Source: Doryteuthis pealeii (taxonomy: Eukaryota; Mollusca; Cephalopoda; Myopsida; Loliginidae). From it: a stretch of DNA of 64,000 nt. Positions within the stretch are counted from its first letter, which is position 1. Each line of letters begins with the position of its first letter. Both the position numbers and the translations under genes were made by a program. The notes under the pieces were generated by a model that was not told where the DNA came from, made no database searches, and saw nothing but the letters and a program-made list of their open reading frames with translations. The stretch is taken from assembly GCA_023376005.1 (NCBI GenBank), contig CM042151.1:79456917-79520916 (forward strand). The letters run 5' to 3'. This document shows, in pieces, positions 21,486 through 31,943 of the stretch.

Positions 21486-21552
21486 GGTGTAGAGGTTACC
21501 ATACTAGCCTGTCAGCTTGACAGTTGGGTTTCGAATCATGCACAAGGCGGTC
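21486..21552 (+). ncRNA. tRNA-like SINE head with RNA polymerase III boxes
   Basis: The A-box-like TTGGTGTAGAGGTTACC and the B-box-like GTTGGGTTTCGAATCATG stand at tRNA-like spacing, with a potential anticodon stem (CCTGTCAGCTTGACAG) between. The B box has one extra T relative to GGTTCGANTCC. It does not fold as a complete tRNA, so I read it as the promoter head of a tRNA-derived SINE, a type described in octopus. Confidence 0.6.
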
Positions 21553-21565
21553 TTCCTATCTATAG

Positions 21566-21607
21566 CTCCGCTGATGAGGCCTAATAGGCCGAAATGTACA
21601 TACAGAG
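21566..21607 (+). ncRNA. Hammerhead ribozyme motif with minimal stem III
   Basis: All core elements are in order. Stem I 5' strand is CTCCG (21566-21570) and the core CTGATGA follows at 21571-21577. Stem II is GGCC-TAATA-GGCC (21578-21590) and GAAA is at 21591-21594. Stem III is the self-complementary ATGTACAT (21594-21601), followed by the cleavage-site nucleotide A (21602). Stem I 3' strand is CAGAG (21603-21607), pairing with one C-A mismatch. The very short stem III is a feature of hammerheads in small repetitive retroelements, which often work as dimers. Activity is inferred, not shown. Confidence 0.65.
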
Positions 21608-21825
21608 ATTGATTTTTCTCGATTTGTTTAGCCTTACATTTAAATAGGTATGCCCGCCTAAATTAATTAACTTTCAAAATTAGGTACGACTTCAATTAAG
21701 CACATATTCTCCCAAAAATTGTTGGCTAAAAAAAAGCCATATCATAAACACACCATGTGTGTATTTACTTCTCATATGTATATATATATATATATATATG
21801 TGAGTAAAAAAGAAATGCCATTTTG

Positions 21826-22190
21826 TTTAGGACAGGTATAATTACCGACACAGGAATACGTATCATACATCAAAATGAAGCTGGTCCTATGTGGAGCATA
21901 TCCCTACTGATCCACAGTCACTGTTTCTCTCAATAGTGACGTTTCACCTTTGAATAAGAGCATGTACCCCTGCCTTGTAAAATTCTGTTGACTGTTCTTG
22001 GAGCCACTTCTTCACTACAGATTTCACTTCCTCATCACTGGAATAATGTTAGCCTCTCAAACCCATTTTCATGAGGCCAAAGAGATGATAGTGATTATTC
22101 AAATGACGAGAAAGTGAAATCTGTATTGAAGAAGTGGCTCAAAGAACAGTCAATAGAATTTTAGGAGGCTGTGAAGTTTGAAGTTGACGC
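21826..22190. mobile_element. Two mariner-like transposase C-termini, head to head
   Basis: Minus strand (22084 to about 21905): HYSSDEEVKSVVKKWLQEQ and onward to HALIQRWNVTIERN, the standard C-terminus of a Tc1/mariner transposase, followed by its 3' flank to 21826. Plus strand (22085-22190): DYSNDEKVKSVLKKWLKEQ followed by a stop and VDALWQQ, a second diverged copy in the opposite direction. Catalytic D residues are absent in both. Confidence 0.7.
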
Positions 22191-22782
22191 ATTGTGGCAA
22201 CAGTGAAAATTCTATTAGAATCTGATAATTCCCTGATTTTTGGTAATTTTTTTGTTTATCAATCAGGGTTAGTGAAATGTTACCATAAAACCAAAATAAT
22301 GATACATCTCAGCTACCATAGTTTTAAAAGGTTTTGAGGAAATATTATCTGAACAAAAACGAGTATATTTTCTGAACAGGTTTATTTTTCTCTGTGATTT
22401 GAATGAAATATAAATGTATGCAAATAAATAACTTTTTTCAGATGTTGAAGTTTTTTCATGTTTTTATTTTTTAAATTTATTTGGTCTTCTGGTATTGAAC
22501 TTTCTGGAAAGGTAAAAATTAGGGTATGGAATTTTTTTTTTTTTTCAAATGACCAAAATCCTCCACATAATCATAATAGATAAAAACTTTAATTTTAAAG
22601 GTTTTTTTTTTTCTTTTTAGTAAAATAAGGTATTCATGATAACATTGAGTAATTAATGTATAACGTACTGAAAATTTAATTAAAATTGGCTAATTCTCTT
22701 ATTCTAAAAAAATCGTTTTAAAATTAAAAATTAGAAAAAAATGATATTCTGTACCTTAAGTAAAAATGCACATACCTATCTA
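22191..22782. other. Interspersed repeat fragments
   Basis: 22200-22420 matches 52400-52640 and, inverted, 62480-62700 (motifs CTGATAATTCCCTGATTTTTGG and AAGGTTTTGAGG). The rest resembles 41.45-41.9 kb. There is no ORF. Confidence 0.5.
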
Positions 22783-22919
22783 TAGGTATACTCAATTCGC
22801 AGACTTGCGGAAATTGTTAAAAAATATTTTAAAACGTCAATAAAAAATGGAAAATTAACTTTTTAATGTTTTCTTTTATGTTTAATATAAAGGACAATGC
22901 CAACTTTATGTGTTAAAAA

Positions 22920-23982
22920 TAGCTATACCCAAAAATCGTCTGCTAATCTTTTTTTTTAAACGAATTAAAATTAATTAAATCGATTATTTAAGGTCAAACT
23001 TTTATTTAAATCGATAAGTAGTAACATAATGACCATCAATAACAAAGCAAAATAATATTACACATTTAATTCATTTTTAATACATTTAAAAGGAATTTTT
23101 TTGTCAATTTCGATCGCATTTGGTCATTAGCACTCTTGAAAAATGGCGTGTTTACAAAATTAATGTAACACTAGCGATTTTTTAAAAATTTAACAAAAAT
23201 CTGGGAATTATCTGATTTTAATGAAATTTTCAGTATTGATTTATCAATTAATGAATTTTATAATACATCAGTTATTTTATTTCAAGACTTTAATTAAGTA
23301 TTTTTGCTATGAAAAATTAATATATGAAATTCATTTAAAATATGAAAATACTGATGTTAAATTTAAAATGTTATATTTTTAGATTCTAGAAATAAATATC
23401 TATTTAATGCAAACCTTATTTTAGGTGCATAAAGTAATAAGTTTCGAAGAAAAACTCTATTGAAAATTTAGCCCCCACCCCTCTTTTTTTTTAAGCAGAA
23501 AAAATATCAATGTATAATTTTTTCTTTTATAAGATAATAGCCAATTAAATAATTATCGAAATAAGTAAAAAAGAAATCTCCAAAAAGTTTTGTTAATATT
23601 TTTTTTTACATTTTATTTTCCGATTTCCGGTACTTATTTTCTCATAGAAAATCCCCAGGAAATTTTTTGTTTCTGATCATAACTTTGGTCTTTTATCTCT
23701 TTATTTATACGGTAATTAGTACAGAAAACTAACCAACTTGCCAATATGTTATGGCCCCAAATTAAGGGGGGGGGGGCAAAATGAAGTCACCTGAAAAAAA
23801 TGAGAAAGTTTTGAAATAAAATAAATAATGCATTATAAAGTTCATTCATTGATAAATCAACACTGAAAATTTCATTAAAATCTGATGATTCCCTGATTTT
23901 TGGTAAATTATTTTCTTGTGGGGGGTGGGGGCTAAATTCATTTTGTCAAAAACGGATTTTAGGTCAATTTTGGGTATACCAA
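22920..23982. mobile_element. hAT-like element nested inside the previous one, target duplication GTTAAAAA
   Basis: Begins TAGCTATACCCAAAAATCG and ends TTTTGGGTATACCAA. It is flanked by GTTAAAAA at 22912-22919 and 23983-23990. Removing it rejoins a sequence matching 9110-9160 and 11755-11810 (inverted), which supports a genuine insertion. The family interior (TGAAATTTTCAGTATTGATT) is present; no coding frame is. Confidence 0.75.
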
Positions 23983-24661
23983 GTTAAAAAAAAAAAAGAA
24001 AAAACAAATTTGTGTACATATGACCTAAATTTTTGCATTTTAAATTAAATCGCTGTAAATTCTTAATCTTTGTTGATATAGTTATCACATCTTGACACGA
24101 ACAATTAGAGCCAAGTAATTTTCTATGGAGGATTATACATGTAATTTAAAAAAATTCTTTTTATATTGATTTAAAAAAAATCAATTTCTTCAAACAAACA
24201 CTGTTTAAGCTCTACAGGTGTCATGGATTTTAATTTATTTGAAATTATTCACAGCAGCAGCAGCAACAACAGTTTTCAAAAAAAAAAAAGAATACAATAT
24301 TTTGTTCCCTACATACTTCCATTAATAAAAATGACGACAATTTTTAATTCAAATATTATTTTCAATATTTTTTTATAAAGACTAAAATATTATGTCATTA
24401 TTTTTAGCTAAATATTTTTTATATAATATTTTCTTTAATTAAATAAATTCGATGTTGCTATACACTAAACAAAAGTATTTATTTTACATTTTATAAAAAA
24501 AATCCCTTAAAAAATAATAAAGTAGACAACAGGAACTTTTGATATAAAATTCCTTAGAAAATAATCTAAAAATTTAGAAAAAAAATTTTTTTTTCTTCTC
24601 ATTTATGAGATTTAAGTTTCAAAGTTTAAGACGCCCTATTACCAAACCTGGTCTAGTATCG

Positions 24662-24694
<33 letters not shown>

Positions 24695-24695
<1 letters not shown>

Positions 24696-25278
24696 TACTC
24701 CTTTTGAGTTTTCACATCAGCATTAGCTGATGGTCTTTCACTGGAGTCTGAGTGACAGCAAGTCTCCCAGGTCTCCAGGACTCTTCTGAGTATTCTGGCA
24801 GATTGCAGCAGTGCAGTGTTCTGAATGGTTTCAATTCTTCCTCTGATTTCCAAACTTTCCAAACCCTTTTCCAATCCTTTTGGGAATGTTCCAAGTGCAC
24901 CAACTACAATACTTTCACTTTCATATTCCATAACTTTTTCAGTTCTCTGGCAAGGTCCAGATATTTGTCCATTTTTTCATTTTCCTTTAGCTTAACCTGT
25001 GATCTGCTGGCACTGCAAAATCCACCAGTTGACAAGTTCTTTCTTTTTTGTTTATCAACACTATTATGCGTTTCGTTCTCAAGAACAGATTCTGGTTCAT
25101 GCATATACCATTTTGTTGTGTGGTCAAAATTTAATTTTTTGCATAATTCCCAGTGGATCACCTTCCCAACCCAGTCGTGTCTAGTTTTGTATTCTCGTTG
25201 TGCTAGTTTGCTACATTCGCAGAGTATATGGTTTACAGTCTCATCTCTATTACCACAAAGTCTACATTTACTATTTTG
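24695..25278 (-). pseudogene. RLE-type LINE C-terminus (CCHC knuckle and endonuclease tail)
   Basis: On the minus strand, a frame from about 25278 reads KCRLCGNRDETVNHILCECS, a CCHC-type knuckle. It is followed by RHDWVGKVIHWELCKK, then KDKYLDL-type sequence (EKMDKYLDLARELKKLWN) and finally ETIQNTALLQSARILRRVLE. This order is that of non-LTR elements with a restriction-like endonuclease at the C-terminus. The segment that should hold the catalytic PD and D is missing or frameshifted. A TTA/ATT run at 24665-24694 is the probable 3' tail. The plus-strand 219-codon frame over it is an antisense shadow. Confidence 0.75.
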
Positions 25279-25588
25279 TTGGGTTATTATTATTATTATT
25301 ACATATGTTCCGTCATTAAATTACCTTTCCAAAAATGTAAAATTTATTTTTATTCCAAAAAAGATATTTGTACGGGGGATCAATGCGCGAAACAAAACCC
25401 TTTTTTATTAGCCTTTTCAATTTAGTAAACATTTATTTACATTACAATTTCCTGATACTCCCTCAGTAGCAGGTGCACGAAAAGGAGTATACTTATCTAT
25501 CTATTTGATATTATCAAACTCTACATCAATTTAATTTTAATTCGTTTTAAAAATGAATAGCCGTCAAATTTTGTAGTCTACTCTACAG

Positions 25589-26869
25589 TAGGCAGTAGCA
25601 AAAAATTCGGCTGCTAGGAATTTTAAAAGCGAATTAGAAATAATTAAATCTATTATTTAAGGTCAAACTTTGTCTAAATCGATAAATAGTAACATAATAA
25701 CCATAATTAAAAAAAGAAAAATATCATTACAGATGCAGTTTATTTTTAATAGATTTAAAACTATTTGTTTTGGTCAATTTCGACGATATCAGCCAGTCAG
25801 CCTCGTTTTCGATGTTTTTAAGTGCTTGTTTACAATTTTACTGTAACATTCGCGTTTGCAAAAAAATTTACCAAAAATCAGGTAATTATCCGATTTTAAT
25901 GAAATTTTCAGTATTGATTTAACAATTAATGAATTTTATAATGCATCAGTTATTTTATTTTAAAACTTTAATTTAGTATTTTTGCTATGAAAAATTAATA
26001 TATAAAATTCCTTTAAAATATGAAAATGCTGATGTTAAGTTTAAAATGTTATATTTTTAGATTCTAAAAATTAATATCTTCTTAGTGCAAACCTTATTTT
26101 TGTTGACGAAAGTAATAAGTTTTGAAGAAAAACTCGATTGAAAATGTACCCCTTCAGAAAAAACATCGATGTATAATTTTTTCTTTTATAAAATAATAGC
26201 CAATTAAATAATTATCGAAATGAGTAAAAAAGAAATCTCCAAAAAATTAATTATTTATTATTTTTTTACATTTTATTTTTCGATTTTCGGTATTTATTTT
26301 CTCATAGAAGAGCAACCGTAAAAAATTTTTTTTTGCTTCTATTCATAACTTCGGTCATTTATCTCATTATTCATACTGTAATTAGTATCAGGTAAGGACC
26401 AACTCCAAACAATTTTACGCCCCAAGCATAAGGGGGGTCAAATTAAGTGACCTGAAAAAAATTAGAAAGTTTTGAAATAAAATAAATAATGCATTATAAA
26501 GATCATTCATTGACACATAAACACTGAAAATTTCATTAAAATCAGATAATTCCCTGATTTTTGGTAAATGTCATTTGGTCAAAAACGCATTTTAGGCTCA
26601 TTTTGTCGCTAGAAGAGCAACCGGCAGGTATTGAAACAATTTTACGCCCCCAACATAAGGGGGGTCAAAATTAAGTGACCTGAAAAAAATTAGAAAGTTT
26701 TGAAATAAAATAAATAATGCAGTATAAAGATCGTTCTTCGATAAATAAACACTGAAAATTTCATTAAAATCCGATAATTCCCTGATTTTTGGTAAATTAT
26801 TTTCTGTAGGGGGGGGGGCTAAAGTCATTTGGTCAAAAATGACTTTGAGGCTCTGTTTGCCAGTCCCTA
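25589..26869. mobile_element. hAT-like element, target duplication CTCTACAG
   Basis: Starts TAGGCAGTAGCAAAA (a decayed TAGGGACTGGCA tip) and ends TTTGCCAGTCCCTA. Flanks CTCTACAG are at 25581-25588 and 26870-26877. The right half contains the family's terminal block twice in tandem (about 26385-26590 and 26635-26869). The minus frame 26598-26888 is a translation of repeat sequence and is not called. Confidence 0.75.
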
Positions 26870-26999
26870 CTCTACAGCATTGAAACAAACAAAAAATGTG
26901 TAGCAGCTTAAAAATTATTACACTACTTAGATATGCAATTATATTTTAGATTACAGAGGGAAATAAATTTTACTTTTGATATTTCTTGCTATTTTCTGA

Positions 27000-27292
27000 A
27001 ATATCTTCCCTGTACTGTCCTCGTTCCACATAAATGTCTCAAATTACCCGTGTCTGTAGACTTGAGGTAAATACGTAATTATCTCCCTTGAGTATCGCTC
27101 TTTATAAGTATTTCTGCATCGATCGGAAATGACGAATGTTTTAATTTTCATTCAACTGGAAAATAGAAGTTTATTTAAAGTATTCTAGTTTGTTTTTATT
27201 TTTTTGTTTAATATCACATTTCCTTATTGTTTAATATCACATTTCCTTATCGAAAAAAAGATTAGAAGAAAAGAGACAGAGAAAAGTAAGTA
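27000..27292 (+). promoter_or_regulatory. Candidate promoter, non-coding exon 1 and splice donor for ZNF-B
   Basis: Third copy of the first-exon module. ATCTCCCTTGAG, a TTTATAAGT box at 27101-27109 and an exon body with ATTAGAAGAAAAGAGACAG are followed by donor GTAAGTATCACG (GT at 27286-27287). The acceptor of ZNF-B lies 5.3 kb downstream. A short internal duplication (TTTAATATCACATTTCCTTA twice) lengthens this exon. Its upstream flank (26900-27000, ATTACACTACTTAGATATGC) is conserved too. Confidence 0.6.
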
Positions 27293-27439
27293 TCACGTTG
27301 TTCATTTAATTTATTTGTTTATAAATTATCGAATAGGTTTTGCGAAAATATTTTTTTTGTTTTTTTTTTCTCTTTTACTAACGAAGAAAGAAAAATTATA
27401 TCTTAAATATGAGAAAATATTGAATTAAAAAATATCTGA

Positions 27440-28228
27440 AAATAAATAAATACTTAGAAAGACCTTAAAAAAAAGTAGCTCGTCTGGGTAATTTTCACCT
27501 TTAGTTGTTAAAATTCCTAGCATTATCCGAAATGAATTTAATTGTTATTAAGAGCACATTTTATGATAATTGTGTTAAAGCATGCAGTTGTATTGTTTTC
27601 GAAATGATTCTAAGATTTGTATATTTCGTACGGACACAATCAAATTGGCTACCGGCTTAGTTCAAAGTGAAAGTCAAGGGAGGTTACTCTAATTGCCTTA
27701 TTTGCTAGGAATTTTAATAACTAAAGGTGAAAATTACCCACGTCTGAATTAACTAGATTCATAACGTCAAAAAAAAAATTATGATGAAATATTTTTAAAT
27801 ATACGGAAATATTGAATCTAAAAATATCTAGGGGCGAATAAATACTTGTGAACACTATGTACCACCAATTTCCCCCGTGAAACCACCCACCTATATTTAA
27901 CACAATGAACCTTGCATAATTGTTAATATTATCTTGATTTTTTTTGTCCATTCAAAAGAAGAAACATTAAAAAAGCTCTTGATGATTAAAAAAAAAATTT
28001 CAGCTTACGGAAATAATGAAAATTATGAACGAAAGCAATGTTTACATTTTCATATGGTTAAATCAATTGAAATTTAACGTTGCCAAAAACAACTTATGAC
28101 TAGAGCCTTTTTAAAAAATTCTATGAAAAATCAATTAATGGTCCGATTTTCACAAAAATTTCTATATTTACATATCTTTTGATGAAAATATGTTTCAAAT
28201 AGGTTTTCCTATATATATATATATTAGT

Positions 28229-28264
<36 letters not shown>
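27440..28264. repeat. Dispersed repeat copy (family of the 43.3-44.1 kb palindrome)
   Basis: 27850-28200 matches one arm of the palindrome at 43344-44099 and also 54640-54860 (motifs TACCACCAATTT, CCATTCAAAAGAAGAAACA, TTTCAGCTTACGGAAATAATG). It ends in an AT run and a T40 tract (28200-28264). The frame at 27721-27951 is not coding. Confidence 0.6.
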
Positions 28265-28267
<3 letters not shown>

Positions 28268-28504
28268 AGGTCTACTCCCCACCTATTTTATTTTATGAAA
28301 TATGAAAAAATGAACTGATGAAAAACGATTTTTGCTTTTTTTTTGTAAAGATAAGAGTTTGAATAATTATTATCAGAAATAATTATTATCAGAAGAAGTT
28401 TCTATATGGGATGTTTTTTGTTTTTGTAAAAGAACCATTAATACAGAAATCTGCTAAAATATATCAATAAAGAAACTGACTGTGTTTATTAAAAAAAACT
28501 GGCT

Positions 28505-28690
28505 AACAAAGGTGTATTTAGTATTATTTGGATTATTCAGACTATTGTCCTCATCTTTATTGTTATCTGTACAACATTTCAGCTGATGTGCCCTCCGGCC
28601 TTCTTCAGGTATTTCTTGTCAGACTCAGGAACCTTCTTTTCGAACTCGGAATCTTCTTGTCGTAATTGGGAGTCATCGTGGATCTTCAAA
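28505..28690 (-). repeat. Penelope-like terminal repeat, inverted copy
   Basis: Read on the minus strand: TACCTGAAGAAGGCCGGAGG, then CAGCTGAAATGTTGTAC and AATAAAGATGAGGACAATAG. The same sequence appears on the plus strand at 29500-29665. Such repeats flank Penelope-like elements and in some species carry hammerhead motifs. Here the core CTGAAGA and GAAA are present but stem II is poor, so I do not call a ribozyme. Confidence 0.6.
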
Positions 28691-28694
28691 CCGA

Positions 28695-28988
28695 CCTTTT
28701 ATACAAAGGTGAAGCATGCTGTCCACTGAAAGTAAGACTAGAAGAGCACCGTAAAGCAGAGGTACAAGGAGACATAGAAAAGTCAGGTACGCCTGACCAT
28801 ATATAGAATGGAAACCATCTACCCTTATGGGATAAAGTTAAGATAATAGATAGGGAAGAACATTGGAAGAGAAGACACCTTAAAGAATTAGGTCGTATGA
28901 TAGGCCATAGTAATCTCTTAAGTAGACCAAGTATAGAGATTAACACAATATGGGAATCTATAATTAAAAAGGTTAAATTAGATTAGAA
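28695..28988 (+). pseudogene. Penelope-like element, GIY-YIG endonuclease C-terminus
   Basis: One plus-strand frame with a single in-frame TAG reads CPLKVRLEEHRKAEVQGDIE, then NHLPLWDKVKIIDREEHWKR, then IGHSNLLSRPSIEINTIWE and a stop. The R-LEEHRK and ID-REHHW-type segments are typical of the C-terminal part of the GIY-YIG endonuclease in Penelope-like retroelements. The RT part and the GIY-YIG N-terminus are missing. The frame is embedded between oppositely oriented terminal repeats. Confidence 0.8.
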
Positions 28989-29129
28989 CCCCCCCCTAAA
29001 AAAAAAAACACACAATATGAGTCAAGATAAAAAATCATACATAAGGTAGATATTCTTGGTAAAACAAGAATTTAGGTTTATAAGTTCCCAAAATTCGCAC
29101 TGAATTGTCCAATTTGACACACGACATGT

Positions 29130-29320
29130 GTTGGGTTAAAACAGTTCTAAGTGACAGTTATCTCTAGGCTGCAGGTTCAATCCTGGTCAGGGGCAGCAGT
29201 AACATAGAATAATAATTAACACAGCTTAACACCTGTACCCCAGCTAATAATGCCCTGATGATGGTTAAAATGTCTAATATAAAAAATGTAAAGAATAACA
29301 ATATAAAACGAAATGTTTGA
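29130..29320 (+). mobile_element. tRNA-derived SINE-like copy
   Basis: A clear B-box-like GCAGGTTCAATCCTGG is preceded by a tRNA-like region and followed by AGTAACATAGAATAATAATTAA and CCCTGATGATGGTTAAAATG. A second copy with the same B box and tail lies at 57490-57640. The A box is weak. Confidence 0.55.
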
Positions 29321-29392
29321 ATGTAACCAGAATATTTGGGGGGGTCGTATTTTACATACTTACATACTGTTGGATTTATTTCCTTTTTCTTT

Positions 29393-29393
29393 A

Positions 29394-29456
<63 letters not shown>
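29393..29456. repeat. Compound (CT)n(AT)n(AG)n perfect palindrome
   Basis: A CT run, then an AT run, then an AG run of nearly equal lengths form a self-complementary hairpin of about 64 bases. It follows the shared tail motif CATACTGTTGGATTTATTTCC. Confidence 0.9.
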
Positions 29457-29499
29457 CGCTATGGAATGAGAGCAGGATACCCCCGTGGACTGAATAAAG

Positions 29500-29665
29500 G
29501 GTTTTGGGTCAAAGTTCTGTGATGGCTTCCGATTACAAAAAGAAGGTTCCCGATTATTAAAGGAAGGTTCCAGAGTTCAAGAAATACCTGAAGAAGGCCG
29601 GAGGGCACATTGGCTGAAACGTTGTACAGGTAATAATAAAGATGAGGACAATAGTGCAAATAATA
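29500..29665 (+). repeat. Penelope-like terminal repeat, direct copy
   Basis: Carries TACCTGAAGAAGGCCGGAGG, TTGGCTGAAACGTTGTACAG and AATAAAGATGAGGACAATAG, the plus-strand counterpart of 28505-28690. Together they bracket the GIY-YIG remnant in inverted orientation. Confidence 0.6.
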
Positions 29666-30549
29666 CTAATTATCAAGCCTCATATAAAAAATTCTGAGAA
29701 AAAGGCTTATCTATTTAATTAAAAACAAAATTGAATAAGATTATTAACAGGCACCAACATTTTTTACATTGTAGACGTATTTTACAAAATTAAATCAATA
29801 CCCCTGATTGAAAAATTACCAAAAATCAGTAATTACCCAATGTTAATGAAATTTTCAGTATTTATTTGTCAATAAATGTATTTTATAATGCATTAGTTAT
29901 TTTATTTAAAAACTTTTTGATTTGTGTCAGGCCAATTAACTTTGACCTCCCTTTAATTTTTGAGTACAAAATATCAGTGGGTTTATATAAAATTTTAACT
30001 AGTTTCTGCACGAATTAAAAAGACAAATGACTGAAGGTGTGAATAGAAACAAAATTAATGGAATGATTTTAATAGAAAATAAGTAGCAAAAATCTAAAAA
30101 TGAAATTAAAAAAGCTATAAAAAATTTTTTTAAATTTTTTTTTTTACTCTGTTGTTTATGAAATATAATTGATTATTAGATTATCAGTGAAAAAATTATA
30201 CATCAATATTTGTTCTGTTTAAAGATGTGGGGTCTTAACATTTAAATTGAGATTTCTCCATTAATTATTACATCAACATACTAAAGTAAACTGTTATTAA
30301 ATAAATATTTTTTTTTAGAATCTAAAAATGTGAATTTTAAAATTTAAAGTTATTGGCATTATATCTTAAATGAATTTTATCTATTAATTATATGAATTGT
30401 TCTAGACATTACCATTTCCATTTAATTAGTTTGATTGAAACGATTCAGAAATTTTAAAAAAAAAAGGAAATTAATTTCTTTATTTTTATTTTTAAAACAT
30501 TCATTGTAATTCAAAATAAATTAATATCAATATAAAGACATAGACTAGA
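29666..30549. other. Interspersed repeat fragments (hAT-like interior)
   Basis: 29780-30030 and the region after it match 46540-46900 (motifs AATGTTAATGAAATTTTCAG and TTAACTTTGACCTCCC). 30220-30290 also recurs at 46940-47010. There is no ORF. Confidence 0.5.
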
Positions 30550-31120
30550 CCAAGTATCCAATAGGCACCCCAACTGGGAGCCACCTCAAAAGAAACACCC
30601 TTTGCTTTTCACTGGACACTTCCGGTCGTGGTAAAAGAGGCACATGGAAAATAAACTTTATGAATTATGTGATATCATTTCCAAACAACATCCTTTTATT
30701 TAAATGAACATAAAAAGTATTTTGTAAACAAAAAACTATTTTCATTAGAATAAACTTATCTGCATTTCTCGTCTGACTGAACAAAAACTATTTTAATATA
30801 AAAATGTTTCTTTAATATAAAAACTTGTCTTCCATTTAATGTTTTATAATTAAAATAAAAAATCCTATTGAATTAACAACAACAACAACAACGTGAAATA
30901 CCTAATTTTTAAAAATTAAAATCGAAAAATATTTTAGTATAAAGACATGCCATTGGGTTTAAATATACATGAACAAACTTTAAAAAATCTTATGAGGAAA
31001 TTCTAATGCAAAAAAAACGTTTGTTGTTTGTAAACAAACAACCGGGAGTTTACGATGAAAAGCAAATGATCTACCTTTCAAAACAGATCCCAGCTGGGGT
31101 GCCTATTGGTTATTTTGTCC
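30550..31120. repeat. Foldback element related to F1
   Basis: The left arm (30556-30645: CAATAGGCACCCCAACTGGG, TTTGCTTTTCACTGGACACT) is mirrored by 31035-31115 (CCGGGAGTTTACGATG, CCCAGCTGGGGTGCCTATTG). The arms share GGCACCCC and the CGGTTGTTTGT inner edge with F1 but lack the TTAGGG core. The interior is AT-rich and non-coding. Confidence 0.7.
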
Positions 31121-31899
31121 CATAGATAAAGTAACCTGAGTGTTTTTTTACTCCCCAGAAGGTGGGAGCAAAATTAACCTGAAAGAAATCAGCAAATTGT
31201 TAAATACAATATCTGATGCATTATAAAATTCTTTGATTAATTAGTCAACAGTGAAAATTTTCTTTTTTTAATATGAAAAAATACCCCAGACACTGTCTTT
31301 TTACCTGTTGATTGCTTCACAATGGAGATGCACTGAGGTCAGTGATGTTTGTACGGTCATTTCTGTAACTAACTGCATGTAAAGTATTCCTATTAAAGTG
31401 TTTTAAAATGTTTTTTTCAGCATCTTTATTGAGTATACCTGTTTTTTTACCTATCATTATGTAATTGTTCCATAACTACGCACAAGCAAAATCATTTTCA
31501 GTGCAAAAATTTATAACATCGAGGAAGAAATTGTTTTCTGCAAGTCTGCCTATTTTCACAACAATCTGTTCACAAATAACAATACTATGAGCTTTTGAAT
31601 GTACAGACCCATTTTTAGCTGTTTTTTACCAAATCCTTATGGAACAGAGGGGTTTGGGCCTAGAATTGCTTCTGGGAAGTTAAGAGTTAAGATCAGATAA
31701 TACAGATGATTTTTGGTAATTTTTTGTTTATGAATCTGTGTTAGTGAATTGTTACTTATCGGCTTGCATTGTTTCAACGTATCTCACTAAACTTGTTTTC
31801 CTTTAGAGATTAAAAGAAAACATTGTCAAAAACATTTTTTATTAGTGTTTTAAAGGAAAAACTAGACATTACTTGGGTAAAATGTTATGAACATGTGAG

Positions 31900-31943
<44 letters not shown>

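Larger units (their letters stand above)
21349..21778 (+). mobile_element. SINE-like/retrozyme-like unit of about 370 bases with partial second copy
   Basis: The unit starts TTGTTGGCTAAAAAAAAAGC at about 21349, contains a tRNA-like head and a hammerhead-like motif, and then restarts with the same sequence at about 21718. The second copy runs about 60 bases (to ACTTCTCATA) before a TA run. A direct repeat of the unit's start at unit-length spacing is a head-to-tail arrangement. No ORF is present. Confidence 0.55.
22783..25495. mobile_element. Nested hAT-like element (outer), target duplication CTATCTA
   Basis: Tips are TAGGTATACTC at 22783 and GAGTATACTTA ending 25495. Flanks CCTATCTA and TCTATCTA agree in 7 of 8 bases. 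Its body is an inverted copy of parts of the 10062-12124 element (24340-24640 corresponds to 10490-10830, and 24000-24100 to about 11650-11760). It has been enlarged by a second hAT-like element (22920-23982) and an RLE-type LINE fragment (24695-25278). No intact frame is present. Confidence 0.6.

Noticed and set aside
21486..21552. Functional tRNA gene
   Set aside because: The A and B boxes are present but there is no full acceptor stem, and the sequence continues into a SINE-like body.
24752..25411. 219-codon plus-strand frame
   Set aside because: It lies opposite a recognisable RLE-LINE C-terminus on the minus strand and has no domain of its own.
28560..28640. Second hammerhead ribozyme candidate in the Penelope-like repeat (also 29585 and 36660)
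   Set aside because: CTGANGA and GAAA are present in order, but stem II does not pair next to the core, so I kept these as motif remnants only.
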